Under the pieces are notes generated by a model. That model saw nothing but the letters and a program-made list of their open reading frames with translations. It was not told the origin of the DNA and did no database searches. This document shows, piece after piece, positions 21,641 to 33,309 of a stretch of 64,000 nt of DNA. The stretch spans positions 55,056,001 through 55,120,000 of the forward strand of contig CM060733.1 in assembly GCA_030704615.1 (NCBI GenBank), given 5' to 3'. The position numbers and the translations under genes were made by a program. Within the stretch, counting starts at the first letter, position 1, and every line of letters begins with the position of its first letter. The stretch comes from Takakia lepidozioides (taxonomy: Eukaryota > Streptophyta > Takakiopsida > Takakiales > Takakiaceae).

Positions 21641-22970
21641 AACCCTGTATGCATGATTTGTGCAGAGGCATGCCTAGATGAAGGAGTAGGGATACAGTGT
21701 GGGTCCAGATTCTTCCAACAGAGCCGGCCTTCAAGCTCCATATTACCTTTGATTCTCTGTTGGTTTTAGCTACAAGAAACCTGCATGGGTACATGTTCAA
21801 CTGGAATCTGCAGCAGCTGCGGCACAATTGAGCAAAATCAGGCGCTGCTAATGAAGGCACTTCCTTCGAGACCCAATTCACCATGTTTTTCCCTCTTGTC
21901 AGATCCTGCCCTAAATTTTATGGTTCAATTCTGCAAGTTAGCTGGTTGAGTGAACCTTTGATGGTTTGGAGTGACTTTGACATGATGCTTCCAATGAGTC
22001 AACAGGAAAGTATCCAGAAACAGGTGACACATACGAGGCAAAGCGGTGGAATGAACACTTTTGTGACCCTGGCAGTCAATAGTGGGACAATCAAGGCAAA
22101 TGGTGTATGCCTGTTGGATTGCAGAGAGTACCAGATGCAAGACAGCATAAGAACTAGTGTGATAAGTTGTGTTAGGTGTTTCCTAAAACAAATCTAGGCT
22201 ACCATTATCAGCTACAAGGCAAGGATGTACGCATCTTTTCTGCAGAGGCAGTGATACCTGAAGGAGCAGGGATGGAGTGTGGGTCCACATTCATCCAAGA
22301 GGGCCAGATTTCAAGCACAAGATTACCTATGATTCCCTGTGGATCAATAGCGGCAACAAACCTGCATGGGTAGATGGTCAAGTGGAAGCGCAACAGCAAC
22401 CGGCTCATATCTGGAAATCAGGCACTGCTAATGAAGGCACCGCGTTCAACACATTTCAGGCGCTTTTCCCCTCTTATCAAAATTGGCCCTAAAATTTCAT
22501 GTTCAATTCTGCAAGTTTGCTACTTCAGTTAATCTTTGACAGTTTGGAGTGACTTTGAAGTGATGATGCCAATGTCACAACAGGAAAGTGAGGGGAAACA
22601 GGTAACACAGACGTCGTCAAAGCTGTGGAATGACTTCTTTTCTGACCCTGGCAGGCAACGGTGGGTCAACCGAGGCCAAAGGGTAAATGCACGTTGAAAT
22701 ACAGAGAGTAGCACATATCCATTGAGCGTAGGAATAGTGTGATGAGTCTGAATTGGGTTTTTCCTAGAACAAATGAAGGCAGTCATTGTCAGCTGCTAGC
22801 ACCAAGGCAAGCATGTATGCATGATTTCTGCAGAGCATGGATAGCGAAGGTGCAGAGATAGAGTTTGGATCCAGATTCATCCAAGAAATGTACTGGGAAT
22901 GCAGATTTCAATATGATGGCGTGCTGCATCGCGACATAAACTTGCATTTGACATTCAGGGTTAGGATTCA
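21641..22970 (+). repeat. tandem repeat of about 585 bp, 2.3 copies
   Basis: Units begin at 21651, 22231 and 22819 (GCAT-TTT-TGCAGAG). They share AGTTTGGAGTGACTTTGA-type phrases, a CAACAGGAAAGT block and a TAGTGTGAT block. No protein family was recognised. It follows directly after the eL27 array, which suggests one duplicated locus. Confidence 0.75.
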
Positions 22971-24143
22971 TGCAATTTGGTGCTGGTCAGCCCTGCACAA
23001 TTCCTCTCCATGCGAATCATCTCTGCTTCCACAGTCTGGTTTCCAACGCTCACTGTTCTCTCTGACTGTGTGACAGCTGCAGCCTCATTGTCGGTCTGCT
23101 CTTGTGTTGCAGTCTCCGCGTTCACCTGCTGCCGTGGCCCTGTGTTCTCCATCAAACGATGCCTCGTCATTTTTTCTCTTGCTCTGAGTCTCTCTCTAAT
23201 TAAGGGAAATAAAATAAAGTGACTTCCTTCTCTTTCGTATCATAGAAGGAACCCTCTCCAGCTTGACTACCTCTCTCCCTCTAAGTGCGGAAACTAGAAA
23301 GCCAAAGTGACTCTCGATTTCTTGCGGAGTTGCTTGCGTTGGGGATTGTCTCTAGAAGCATCGGATTCCCTCTCGCATGACCATTACACAAATGTCATTC
23401 CCTTATTAGTGCACCTGCCAGCCATTAGTGGACAGCTGTTCGTCTGCAATGTAGTTATCGATGTCTGACGTGTGTCGCCCAAAATGAACGGCGTGTCGTT
23501 TATTTGAACGGTTTCAATAATTGAAAATAACAGCGACATATATTATAGATGAATATAACATTGCATATAAACAATTAGCTGGTCTAACTGCTCAGCCTCA
23601 GACAATGCCTATGCCATCAGAACCGTGGCACCGTGGAATAAAAATATGGGGCCATCTGGCGCACAATCTCAGACAAATAAATGTAAATGAACGAGTGTTT
23701 GATGACAAATTTTTGGATATCATACACATTCATCCTTGTAAGCCAACCCCACGTTCATTTCACAATTTGGACTTTCCAGGTGCGCATGATCAATTGATAT
23801 TGTTATGAAGATGCATTTACTTCATCTGCTATCCCACCCTCAGATCCTTTGGCACACTTCCAAGAAGTCAGCTGGTTATTATGTTTATTGATGAGGTTCT
23901 GAATAAAGGTTTAACAGCTACCGAAATTGCTCCTAGGGATACTCTGTCTACAGGGCCCACAAAAAAAGTAATTAAAATGGACGGCTGCAAGTCTGGAAGG
24001 AATAACAGAATGTGCACAATCATCGTGTGAGCTTTTTCCGCGATATTCTCTGCTCATTCTTCAATAGTGTTCTGGAGACCTCAGTCAACAGATTTCACTG
24101 AAGAGCTGCGATAGCAAGGCATCTTCGTACAAGAGGATGCAAG
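22971..24143. other. no recognisable gene
   Basis: A minus-strand frame (23170 to 22961) rich in Thr/Glu/Gln (RQQVNAETATQEQTDNEAA) is open but has no homologue that I know. Its 5' side is CT-rich, so a first exon is possible but unsupported. The remainder is AT-rich noncoding sequence. Confidence 0.4.
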
Positions 24144-25740
24144 ATGGCTTCCTCTGAAGCGGAGTTCTTCTCTGACGACAAACCAGTGCCGTTCTCCAAG
24201 GAAACCCTTGACAATGGATTCACAATTGTTCTGGAACATGTCTTGGCTACCCGGTTTGAGCTTCAGAATGGCTCCATCTTCTTGGAAAAAGAGGTGTACG
24301 ATTTGGAAGGGAAGTTGTTGAAATACTCTTTCCAAAACCGTGATGAGACGGCTCATGTCAGCTAGTGGAGAGTATGTTCTGGTCGATACAGAGTACTTGG
24401 AGAGCCTCGGCAAAAGTCCCTTGGATCATATGTGACGCCCCGGACTGCAGCTTCAGTCGTTGAAGACAAGAGAGAACAGTTTGCAATGGACACCTTAGGT
24501 GTGATAATTTGAATTGCAGACACTTTCTTTAGTCTGGGGTTCATAATCAAAGCGAGTGGGAGGGTCTGGCGGAAAATCCATTTAAGCTTGGGACTGCCCC
24601 TCCACCGGCAAACACTTTCGTTTGCAAATTCTGCAAACTTGTGCCATCCTGCCTAGCGCTGTGCGGAGCAAGAATATACTATGTTGTCCACCGTTTGAAA
24701 ACAATGACAAGAGCTTGTGTGCATTTCGGTTTCCATAACCATCCTGTCTCGAAGGGGGATTACAGGGAGAGTGTTGAGACAATATCGAGGTTGATTAAAC
24801 AGGAGTACGAGAGAAACCCATCCGCAACAACATCTGCAATTGCTCTTGGCGCAAGCAAGTCCTTCTTGGAAAGACATATTTTGAGTGAAGGGGATTCTGT
24901 GGGGACTAAACTTGACGGTGCAGCATTGGACCTTGTCATGGATCATTTCTCCACTTTGAGTTCACCTAACATTCGGCATCAGATCAATGCATTGAGAATG
25001 GGCTCTGGGATCAGAGGCTACATAGACAACAATTTGGAATTGAAACGACTGAGCAAGTACGACTACATCCAGGACAATGTTTTCCCAGGTCAAGGTGCCA
25101 TATTCAAAGTATTTCTTTTCAAAATGTCGACTGTTGGGGAGGGCAGTGGGGTTAGCCTCGTGAAGCGAATGCAGAAGACTGGGGACTTGCAGAATTATTT
25201 TCTTATGTTTGATCATGTGAAACGAGTGAAAGATTGGACGACAATGGCTTGTTATGTCTACGATCCAGTGTACCAACGAGTTATGACAATTGCAGTTTGT
25301 GTCATGCAATCCGAGGATATGGAATCCCAGAAGCTCATGTGGAATTCCCTGATACGTGTTATGGGCTGCCATGGGTTGCCATCTCCAAATTTCGCATCAT
25401 GGCGGATAGTGCTCAGGCGAATTTCAATGTTGTTCGAATTGTCTTCGGATGGGGCGACCCAAAAGTGCCAATCCCGGGAAGAGAGCGTACATGTCTATTC
25501 CATTGGAACAATCTCTGGAGAAACATACAAAGTCGGACATCAAACCAGAGATGCAGACTCAGGTGGTAAATTGTGCAAATAGCACAAAGATGCTAGAACA
25601 ATGAAGGAGGCGGATACTTTGTTCCACACAATTCGTTCCTGGTGGTTCTCTTCTGGAGCTACATCGCTTGAGAGTATGAGAGCATTGGAAGATTGGCTGG
25701 CGTTTTGGCACTTCCGGTACAGACAGTGAGGAGCAGCCAT
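24144..25740 (+). pseudogene. MULE-like transposase: N-terminal domain and catalytic core
   Basis: The N terminus (GFTIVLEHVLATRFELQNGS, LEKEVYD) matches copies 2 and 3; TAG 24363 precedes WRVCSGRYRVLG. A Cys-rich stretch (CKFC near 24623 in another frame, then PSCLALCGARIYYV) leads into TRACVHFGFHNHPVSKGDY, a typical MULE pre-core motif, and SATTSAIALGASKSF. The core reads MACYVYDPVYQRVMTIAVCV and QSEDMESQKLMWNSL. A frameshift near 25385 then puts RIMADSAQANFNVVRIVFGW and RERTCLFHWNN (C-X2-H) into the next frame. Transposase cuts and pastes the element. Family membership is from remembered MULE architecture. The stop and frameshift make it inactive. Confidence 0.7.
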
Positions 25741-25816
25741 GACAATGGTGCGAGGCTTCTATTTCTTGCTTTATTCATACATTTACTTTCCATATTTTTG
25801 ACTCCTTGCTTTCTTT

Positions 25817-27559
25817 ATGTTGTTCCCTGTGCATTGTTCTAAAGTGTGGTTCTTCACTTTGCAGAACATGTCCATTGAGGAAATGGCGGACATGCCATCT
25901 TGCAATTTGGCAGAGACTGTGCACAACACATGGTTGCAACAGTCTGGGAAACAAGGTCGGGATTTGTATGTGGCAACAACAGATGATTTGATACGTGCCT
26001 TGCAACAACAAACCCGATACCGTGATTTCTTGCGAGGTGGGGTTGGTGGCAAGGGTCCAGACAAATTGGAGGTGATGTTGCGTTTTGCAAACAGATATGG
26101 GGATCCAAGCAAGATAGCACGGGCGGTGAGCATGTATGCCCAGGGAACGCCACTTGTTTCTAGAGGTCCACATCTTGAAGGGGACGAGAGATTCGGCTCG
26201 TGTAAGAGGAAATTGAACACTCCACCTGGTTCGGATTCCGATTCGCACAGGGCAGACCGTGATAACTTCTCGAAGCCTCGTGTTCCCCTGCATGACAGAT
26301 CCATGTCCGGAACCTCCATTATGGAGGAACCTCCAACACGACGGCAGGCTCCAGCATCAAACAGTGCCACTGACATGGTGCAGGAGAGAAACAACCCCCT
26401 TGATGTACTTGAGTCCGCATGCCCCGACCACGTTTGGCACAAAGAACGCACAAGTGCAAGGTCTCGTGTGAAATGTACAGCGATCAGGGCAACTAATTTC
26501 AAGAAGTGCACTTCATCTATATCCAGAGGTGGTGCCCGGACTCCTGCTCCGACTTTCACGGGTTTGATGCGTCCATACGGTCAACCAGAAGCCAAGAACC
26601 ACAAGTTCAGGTTCTGCGCAGATGATTGTGGTAGATGTGTGCATGGAATTGTGCGTCCTTCCGTGGTGATGAAGCCAGCTCCTCCAACCGTTTGGCCCGT
26701 CAAGGTGGGAACACATCTCATAAGTCAGGAGATTGCAATTAATGCTGGAGGAGGCAGACTTTTCCCTTGCGAGACAACCCCAACTGCATGCATGTGCTAC
26801 ATGAGGTACATTGATCACTTCGACATCTGCTGTTCATGACAGGGCCTACGACATCATGGTTTCCAATTTCCCCAATTGCACATGTCCTAATTTTGTGAAT
26901 ATGCTATCAACCGGAGGCGACAACCACCCAGTTCTGGTTCTGCAGGCACGACATTATGACTTGCGTGTATGGAAAGCCCAAGTACGGCATACAAACAATG
27001 CCAGAGGCTCCCCCGGTGTGGCCGGTGGAACCAGGCTGCGATCTGAGTCAGGTTGAGGATGGTGCAGCGCACTGACGTCCCCAGACAACCATTTCCGCTT
27101 CCACAGCCTCCACCACCGACCCCTGTGAGAGCAAGAACAATGGGACACGACAGCTCTAAGCATCCTACACACCGTTGGGGGAAACCGAAGAGGCGGCGAC
27201 CTCCCTCAAAAGTGAACGAGACAAGGATGGGGAATGCACTTCGGATGAACTGTACAATCCAGAGCTCGACAGAAGTGCCCCCACCAGGATTCAGGCGTGT
27301 GTATCAGATGGCCACGGCGGGCTCAGCTGTTCGCAATGAGGTGTACACCATCACCATTTCAGAATTACCCACCTGCAATTGCACCGACTTCCAGATCATG
27401 GCGAACAAGGGGGCATCATACTGCCCTTGCAAGCATTTGTACTACGTGTACCTAAAGAGACTCCGTTGTAATTCCACAACTCATCACTTCATACATGCAC
27501 CAGGGTTGAGCCCCCAGGAGGTTCACACTCTTCTGAATATGGATCCAGGGGACCAGTGA
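25817..27559 (+). pseudogene. MULE-like transposase: linker and SWIM zinc-finger region
   Basis: The linker (DLYVATTDDLIRALQQQTRY, GGKGPDKLEVML, GSCKRKLNTPP) matches copy 2 at 41395-41820. A first SWIM-like half (NFPNCTCPNFVNML) lies at about 26860-26910 and lacks its C-X-H half. A complete SWIM finger lies at about 27370-27450 (LPTCNCTDFQIM ... YCPCKHLYYVYLKRL, pattern C-X-C-Xn-C-X-H). SWIM domains bind DNA or protein and are usual at the C terminus of MULE transposases. The reading frame changes at about 26830 and 27050, which may be introns or decay. The ending HTLLNMDPGDQ before TGA 27557 looks natural. Confidence 0.65.
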
Positions 27560-28042
27560 GCTTGGCTTGCGGTCCACAAACAATGGTACGCCCATCCTTT
27601 TCGGATAGTAGAACTGTACTGCTGCCAGTACCTCAGACTCTGGCCACAGAAAGGTCCGACATATGTCTTGCCTACCAGTAACCTGTTTTGATCGAACTAA
27701 GATATTACTATATCGTTCACTTGTTTCCACGTGCATGTATTTTTGTATGTTGGAGGGTTCATGTTTTTCTGCTTTCCGAAAACTTGCTCTCCTCATTCGA
27801 CCTCCGACAAGGAAATGCGGCGCCGAATTTCCAAGTATCGTCGTAGGTACCCCCAGAGGCGGCCTTCGCCAACACCAAACCGCTCCGAAATTTCGCAAGT
27901 GCGAACCCTAATGCGGCACCCTATTTCCCAGTTCAGTTGCAAACCTTTCCCGCCGAATTCCCGAAGAAGACAGAATTGTAAAGTACTGCAGACTGTATAG
28001 GTGCAGACTCCATTAGTTCAATCGCGGCAAAAGGACCGGCTA
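27560..28042. other. no recognisable gene
   Basis: Noncoding sequence between the MULE copy and the chromovirus LTR. I see no structure here. Confidence 0.4.
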
Positions 28043-28305
28043 TAGCATCCGGTCCACCCAGCCACCCGTGCTACAAATCAGCTTTTACGCGCATCCAGAT
28101 CTGCTCCAGGCGCCTGTACGCCATCATCCCTTCTCCAACCATCTTGCCATCTCCACGCACACATCATTAAATCCCTAGTCCTGGATCTCTTCATGCACGC
28201 GAGACTGCTCCATTTTACCTGCAACTGTCAGTTCGGCGATATTCTAGCAGTCTCTTGTTATTCCAAACTGGTTGACAGGTCGATCTTCGTTCCTAGCACC
28301 TAACA
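28043..28305 (-). repeat. element D 3' LTR
   Basis: 263 bp, from TAGCATCCGGTCC to CACCTAACA; pairs with 29766-30032. The outer end on the left is uncertain because no TG dinucleotide marks it. Confidence 0.75.
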
Positions 28306-28307
28306 AA

Positions 28308-29765
28308 TTCCCCCTCCCAAAGACAGGTCATTGTCCTCAATGACAGAAAATGAGGGGTAACTCAATGTCAATTCATTTTCCTCCTCCCAAGTAGCTTCTG
28401 TCTCTGGGTAATGCAACCACTTAATCAAATGTTCTTTCCAAGAACGGTTGCGTAGTGATGGGTCTGACATATACCTCCGGAGAAGGCTGACATGGAAAGT
28501 TTTATGGATCTTCCATGTTGGAGGTAGATCCAACTCATAGGCCACTGTGCCATGGCGTTCCAGGATTTTAAACGGGCCACAAAACCTTGGTGACAACTTA
28601 TAGCACTTGCCCAGTGTTAGATTGCTTCTTTTAGGTGTAACTTTCAAAAACACCATATCACCAATGGCAAATTCACGAAAAGTCTTGTGTTTATCAGCAA
28701 AGAACTTGGTCCGTTCTTGTGCAGCCTACATACTACGCTTCACCAGATCTAGGACAGAGTGGATCTCTTTGATTCTGTCATTCACACTCTGCACATTTGA
28801 TGGTGGCGTAATAAGCGAAGCAGGAGCCAAGCAATCTCGTCCATATAAAGCTTCAAATGGGCTCATGCCAATGGCACTATGGAAATGCTTGTTATAAGCA
28901 AATTCCACCATATACAGATATTGTTCCCAAGAGGACTGTCTTTCACCAACGTACATCCTCAACATATCTTCTATTGTACGGTTGGTCCTTTCTGTTTGAG
29001 CATCTGTTTCTGGATGAAAGGCCGTACTCAGTTTCACCTTGGTTCCCAATTTCTTGAACAAGTCAATCCAAAAATGACTTATAAACTTTGAGTCCCTGTC
29101 ACAAATAATCTCCCGAGGCAGACCATGGATCCTGAATATCTCTTTCATGTACAAGGATGCAACATTAGATGCCGTAGCACTCATCCTTGTAGGTATCAAG
29201 TGGGTTATCTTAGACAGCCTATCTACAACCACCATGATACTGTCATGGCCATTTCTGGTCCTGGGCAATGCCACAATGAAATCCATGCTAATGGATTCCC
29301 AATTCCATCCGGGAACAGATAAAGGTTGTAATAATCCAAGAGGTCTGACTCTCTCTGACTTCAAAACCTGACATGGGAAACATTATTTGCACATACTCTT
29401 TAATTTCTCTCTTCATACCTGGCCAAAAATAGTGCTTCTGTATTGACCAATAGGTTCTCTGAAAGCCCGGGTGTCCAGAGATTGGAATATTGTGACTGTC
29501 ATGAATAATCCGCAATCTCAAGTCTGGAATCAGGGGAACACACAGCCGACCATCATAAAATAACACCCCATCTCTCAAGAGGTATGGCCGGTACTTCTCT
29601 TTCTCAATAGAAGTTCTTTGGTCACGAGACAAACTCTTGAATGGCTCTTTGAAGAATTCATCGACCTCATACTGACCTTTAATGTCTTGAATTATAGTGC
29701 TACTGACGCATGAGACTACATTAGCTTGTAATGGTCTCATAGAAAGTGCATCAGCAATCACATTC
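28308..29765 (-). pseudogene. chromovirus integrase with partial chromodomain
   Basis: Minus-strand order: end of RNase H (MIADALSMRPL), HHCC finger region (ISGHPGFQRTYWSIQKHYFW), integrase core with SMDFIVALPRTRNG, ICDRDSKFISHFW and STAFHPETDAQTERTNRTIE (D, D, E), a C-terminal GPF segment (CYKLSPRFCGPFKILERHG) and a chromodomain half (EHLIKWLHYPETEATWEEEN). The first beta strands of the chromodomain are missing or strongly altered. Stops and frame changes occur near 28726 and 29370. The chromodomain is known to guide chromovirus integration to heterochromatin. It is inactive here, since RT is missing. Confidence 0.85.
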
Positions 29766-30032
29766 TAGCATCCGGTCCACCCAGCCACCACGCCGTGCTA
29801 CAAATCAGCTTTTACGCGCATCCAGATCTGCTCCAGGCGCCTGTACGCCATCATCCCTTCTCCAACCATCTTGCCATCTCCACGCACACATCATTAAATC
29901 CCTAGTCCTGGAACTCTTCATACACGCGAGCTTGCTCCATTTTACCTACAACTGTCAGTTCGGCAATATTCTAGCAGTCTCTTGTTATTCCAAACTGGTT
30001 GACAGGTCGATCTTCGTTCCTGGCACCTAACA
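29766..30032 (-). repeat. element D 5' LTR
   Basis: 267 bp, paired with 28043-28305 with about a dozen differences. Its inner edge is joined directly to the deleted coding region. Confidence 0.75.
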
Positions 30033-30260
30033 CTTCTTCTCTATAGACTGACAGAGAATGTAGAGGGCCTGATTATCTCTCTTGATCCAGTCTGCGCGCG
30101 ATGCAGTGTTCGCAGGAGTGTCGGCGGGCTGAGCCTCAGTCCCATCAACGATGCTTATAAGCTCTTTCCCAAGAAAGATCGCGCGCATCCAAAACTGCCA
30201 GAGATGAAAATCCTGACCATTGAAACGATCGACATTACTGAACTCTCGTGAGTTTGCCAT
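30033..30260 (-). pseudogene. Ty1/copia gag N terminus, interrupted by element D
   Basis: From ATG 30260 on the minus strand: MANSREFSNVDRFNGQDFHL then WQFWMRAIFLGKELISIVDG and W-RRD-like WIKRDNQALYILCQS. The F-G-NF-LW-F---M segment and IVDG are hallmarks of copia gag N termini (DUF4219/UBN2 type). The frame is cut at 30033 by the LTR of element D. The rest of the copia element is not visible. Upstream on the minus strand (30261 to about 30800) there should be its leader and LTR, but I could not delimit them. Confidence 0.75.
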
Positions 30261-31029
30261 GTCTGGACACGACTCTTGACACAGGGAATAAACTAGACAA
30301 AGAAAAAGTTGGTCAGAGAATAAAGACGCTACAGTATGTACAACGGCCTTTACTCAGAGTAGACACACATGTAACAAGAAAGCGCAGTGCTAACCGGTCA
30401 CGTAAAGGCGCCCATAACCTAGTGGACTATACTGCAAACCACTGGAGAAACATGTGTACCTAGACTATTCCCGCATAAACTGAGTACTGTATTCCACACA
30501 GTAAGCCTTACATATAACTTAGTACCCAACAGTGGTACTAACACACTAACACATGAGATGCTAGCAGCAAACCGTGGTTCTAGCACACTCACGCTAACAT
30601 GCACACTCTAGGAGGTACCCCACAGGTACCCTGACACTAATATATCTTCTCGAGAGAGAGACAATGCAAAAGCACACACGCTAGGCGGGAGATGGCAGCT
30701 CAAGAAAGCCATCTCAAGAAAGCCATCATGAGCTACCGTTTGAACTCGTTGCTTCCTCTCCACAAATGTCAACATCGTGCTGCACTGCATTCTATACTCA
30801 GTATACCGTATCAAATATTAGCACTACTACACTGTTAATAGAAAGAAGACATGAAATGTAGCAGAGATGCTGATGTAAATAAGCCGCGCAGGAAAGTAGA
30901 CGCATTATCACGTGAAGATGAGAACAAATTGTTGGCACATCCACTACACCATGCCACATTTCCTTATGGAGTTCACAAACAATTTGCATTTTTATTGTTT
31001 TGTAGTGTTTCTGATACGTGGCAATAGTG
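30261..31029. other. no recognisable gene; possible copia leader/LTR
   Basis: No open coding domain. By position it could hold the primer-binding site and 5' LTR of the interrupted copia element, but no match to an initiator tRNA primer site and no second LTR copy were found. Confidence 0.35.
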
Positions 31030-31680
31030 AGCTATATAAGCTTCTCTTCTGTGATTTCACTCTTGGACTAGACGATAAGGGGATCGAGTTTCTCAAGTAA
31101 GATTTGCAATTCTTACAATATTCATTTCAAAATCTATTGATTTGCTCAGGTTTTTTCCTAGGCATTTTCCTTTCTGCACTCCCAAAAATTGTATAATTTA
31201 ATTTAATTTCAATGTTGTTATTGATCTGCCGCAGGCATGATGTGAGGTAGAGCAAAAACTACAAGGCTTCTTTGAATTGCTTCCAAGATGAACACTTCAG
31301 ACCTCATGTATTATCTTATGATGCTGATGTGATTGCAACTTGGAAGGTTCTTGCACACCATATGCCTCCCGATAGTGCAGAAGGCCATTTGTTCCTATCT
31401 CACATAACTAATCCTCAGATGCAAGTGTGGTTCAAAACTGGTATAAATGTAGGAGAGAGCATAATCAGGGGCTGGATGAAACAAATGACGGAGGCAATTG
31501 GTATCACAGGAGATTATATGAACGAATCCGGGGGAGTCACGGCTATTTCAAGAATGGTTGTTGCACAAGTTCCACAGGGTGTGATCAGTACAGTTACGAG
31601 AAAAATGTGAAGACCCTTGCTCGTTATGATAGAACTTGTGTTAGTAAGCACCATGCCGCACAAGCTTTGGGGCGAGAGCC
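31030..31680 (+). pseudogene. Crypton-like tyrosine recombinase (DUF3504-type) fragment with intron
   Basis: The first segment reads ELYKLLFCDFTLGLDDKGIE and ends at a GTAAGA donor at 31097. An acceptor GCAG ends at 31234. The next segment continues with HDVR, a TAG, SKNYKASLNCF, RPHVLSYDADVIATWKVLAH and HLFLSHITNPQMQVWFKTGI, then IIRGWMKQMTEAIG. This is the order seen in DUF3504/Crypton proteins. A MKQMTEAIGI-Y-NES segment stands where catalytic NHS-R is expected, but His and Arg are replaced. In another frame NVKTLARYDRTC supplies the end with the putative nucleophile Tyr. Tyrosine recombinases of this class move Cryptons by strand exchange. This copy is degenerate. Family assignment is from motif order only. 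Confidence 0.5.
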
Positions 31681-32274
31681 TCATGATGCTAAAACGGGGG
31701 AATAACAAACAATTGGAGATGTATCATAGAAATCAAGTTTCTCGTTCATTTCCACTTGCCTTATTTGATATCACCATTGCCTCCTACAAGTCTACAAGTG
31801 TTGTTTCTCATTTTGCTTTTGAACCTGTGAGTCAACCCATACGACGATCTGGAAATGAACTTACCAGTGATGTTCAATTGTTACATCCTCAACAAGTTGA
31901 CATACCTATTCCGGTACCACATATTGTACAAGTTTTTAGTGAGGAATGTTACAAGGATGGTGATCAAGTTGCAACCCATACAACTTCTACGACAAAACTT
32001 GACTCTTCAGCTATCCAACCAAACCCCTAGAGGCACAGATTTGGTGGAACAGTCTCAAGAAACATTTGAAGACTACATGAAGTTTTGGGATAAAGATCAG
32101 TGAGCCTTGTATTGGAAGACCCAAGGTTAAGGCTAATAATTCATCGTTTGGTACTATAATTTTGTTGTCATCAACGGTACCTTCTAATATACCACTTGGT
32201 ACAGCAACAAGCAGCGTAGCTACAGTGTGAGCCCAGCCCCGTGAGCCTGGGAGCTGAGCTCACATTGTAGCTGC
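31681..32274 (+). other. downstream part of the Crypton-like locus and flanking repeat
   Basis: A further open segment (LALFDITIASYKSTSVVSHF to about 32030) follows the recombinase fragment but has no recognised domain. 32215-32274 is a GTGAGCC/GAGCTCAC-rich stretch that continues at 35676 beyond element B and has a relative at 61617-61700. Confidence 0.35.
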
Positions 32275-33280
32275 TGTCGAGCGGCTTTGACTCACCCATC
32301 CCTTTGCTATCCGAGGTGGGAACTAAGATAGAAGAGTTGGATATCTCTAAGCACTCAGCCCGCTCAGAACAATCAGTCATGACCTACAGCTAGTGTATCA
32401 TGGTTGTGCTTCCTGTTTGTACTCCTTCTTGCCTTCGTGTTAGCAAATTATCTTATTGTGTATACTTAAGCATCAGATTGCTTCAGTATCTATCAGGTTC
32501 CATTCACTCATCCATTCATTCCATAGCTTCACTCAAGTCTCTCTACATAATGTGATTGTATCGAATAAGTATCAGATTAAGATTTATCATGTATCAGGCC
32601 GAAGCCATGGTGTCTCTAATCTGCTCTACAGTATCACTACAACTTTGCATGTATCAAGCATCTACTGATCATCTCTCCTCCTTCACCGTGCTCTCCATCC
32701 TTGTTCCCGTTCCTGCTCTCCGCCTGATCTCCTCTCGTAAATGATCAAGAAGTGTTCTCCGTGAAGTGTCCTCCATGTCGCTGTTCTGCTTAATTTATCT
32801 GCAAGCTGTTCTAACCGCCTAACTAACTAACTGTCATCCAAGAATAAGTACGATCCCTCTGCAGATGTCGTTCCCACACAGTTGTTTCCTACCAATGATA
32901 ACCGTTCCCTATGTACGTTGTGACGGGCTGTGCCAAGTTGTATCGGGCTGTGACTGTGCCGAGCTATGACTGGCTGTGTAAAGCTGTGTCGGGCTGTGTC
33001 GTGTTGTGTCGGCTGTGACTGGTTGTGCGAAGATAAGTCGGGCTGTAATAGACTGTGACTAATTGTGATAGGCTGTGATTGACTGTGATTGACTGTGACA
33101 AACTGTGTAAGGCTGTGTCGGGCTATGTAAGACTGTGTATGGCTGTGACTGACTGTGCAACCTTGTGTATCACCCCCTAAGTCCGTGTTGGTCTAAGTCT
33201 ACCATCGTAAGTCTACGCAAAAATTAAGGGTACCCCCCAAAACCCGTAACATTGTCTAAGTCCCAGACAGCCCTCTTACA
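32275..33280 (-). repeat. element B 3' LTR
   Basis: TGTCGAG...CTCTTACA; minisatellite at 32926-33165. Polypurine tract on the minus strand at 33281-33300. Confidence 0.88.
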
Positions 33281-33309
33281 TTATCCCTCTCCCTCTCCAA
33301 AAACCGTAT

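Larger units (their letters stand above)
24144..27559 (+). mobile_element. MULE-like transposon coding region with SWIM fingers, copy 1
   Basis: The coding order is an N-terminal conserved domain (from ATG 24144), a Cys-rich DNA-binding-like segment, a DDE transposase core, a long linker and SWIM zinc fingers. Copies 2 (40440-42835, minus) and 3 (62936-63809, minus) share the N-terminal domain, and copy 2 also shares the linker. Terminal inverted repeats were not identified. Confidence 0.7.
28043..30032 (-). mobile_element. element D: chromovirus-type Ty3/gypsy, internally deleted
   Basis: LTRs at 28043-28305 and 29766-30032 are nearly identical, and both end CACCTAACA on the plus strand. 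The pyrimidine run at 28308-28318 is the polypurine tract of the minus-strand element. Between them only integrase and chromodomain remain. Gag, protease and RT were deleted up to the right LTR, with the junction near 29765. It lies inside a Ty1/copia gag (30033-30260). Confidence 0.8.
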
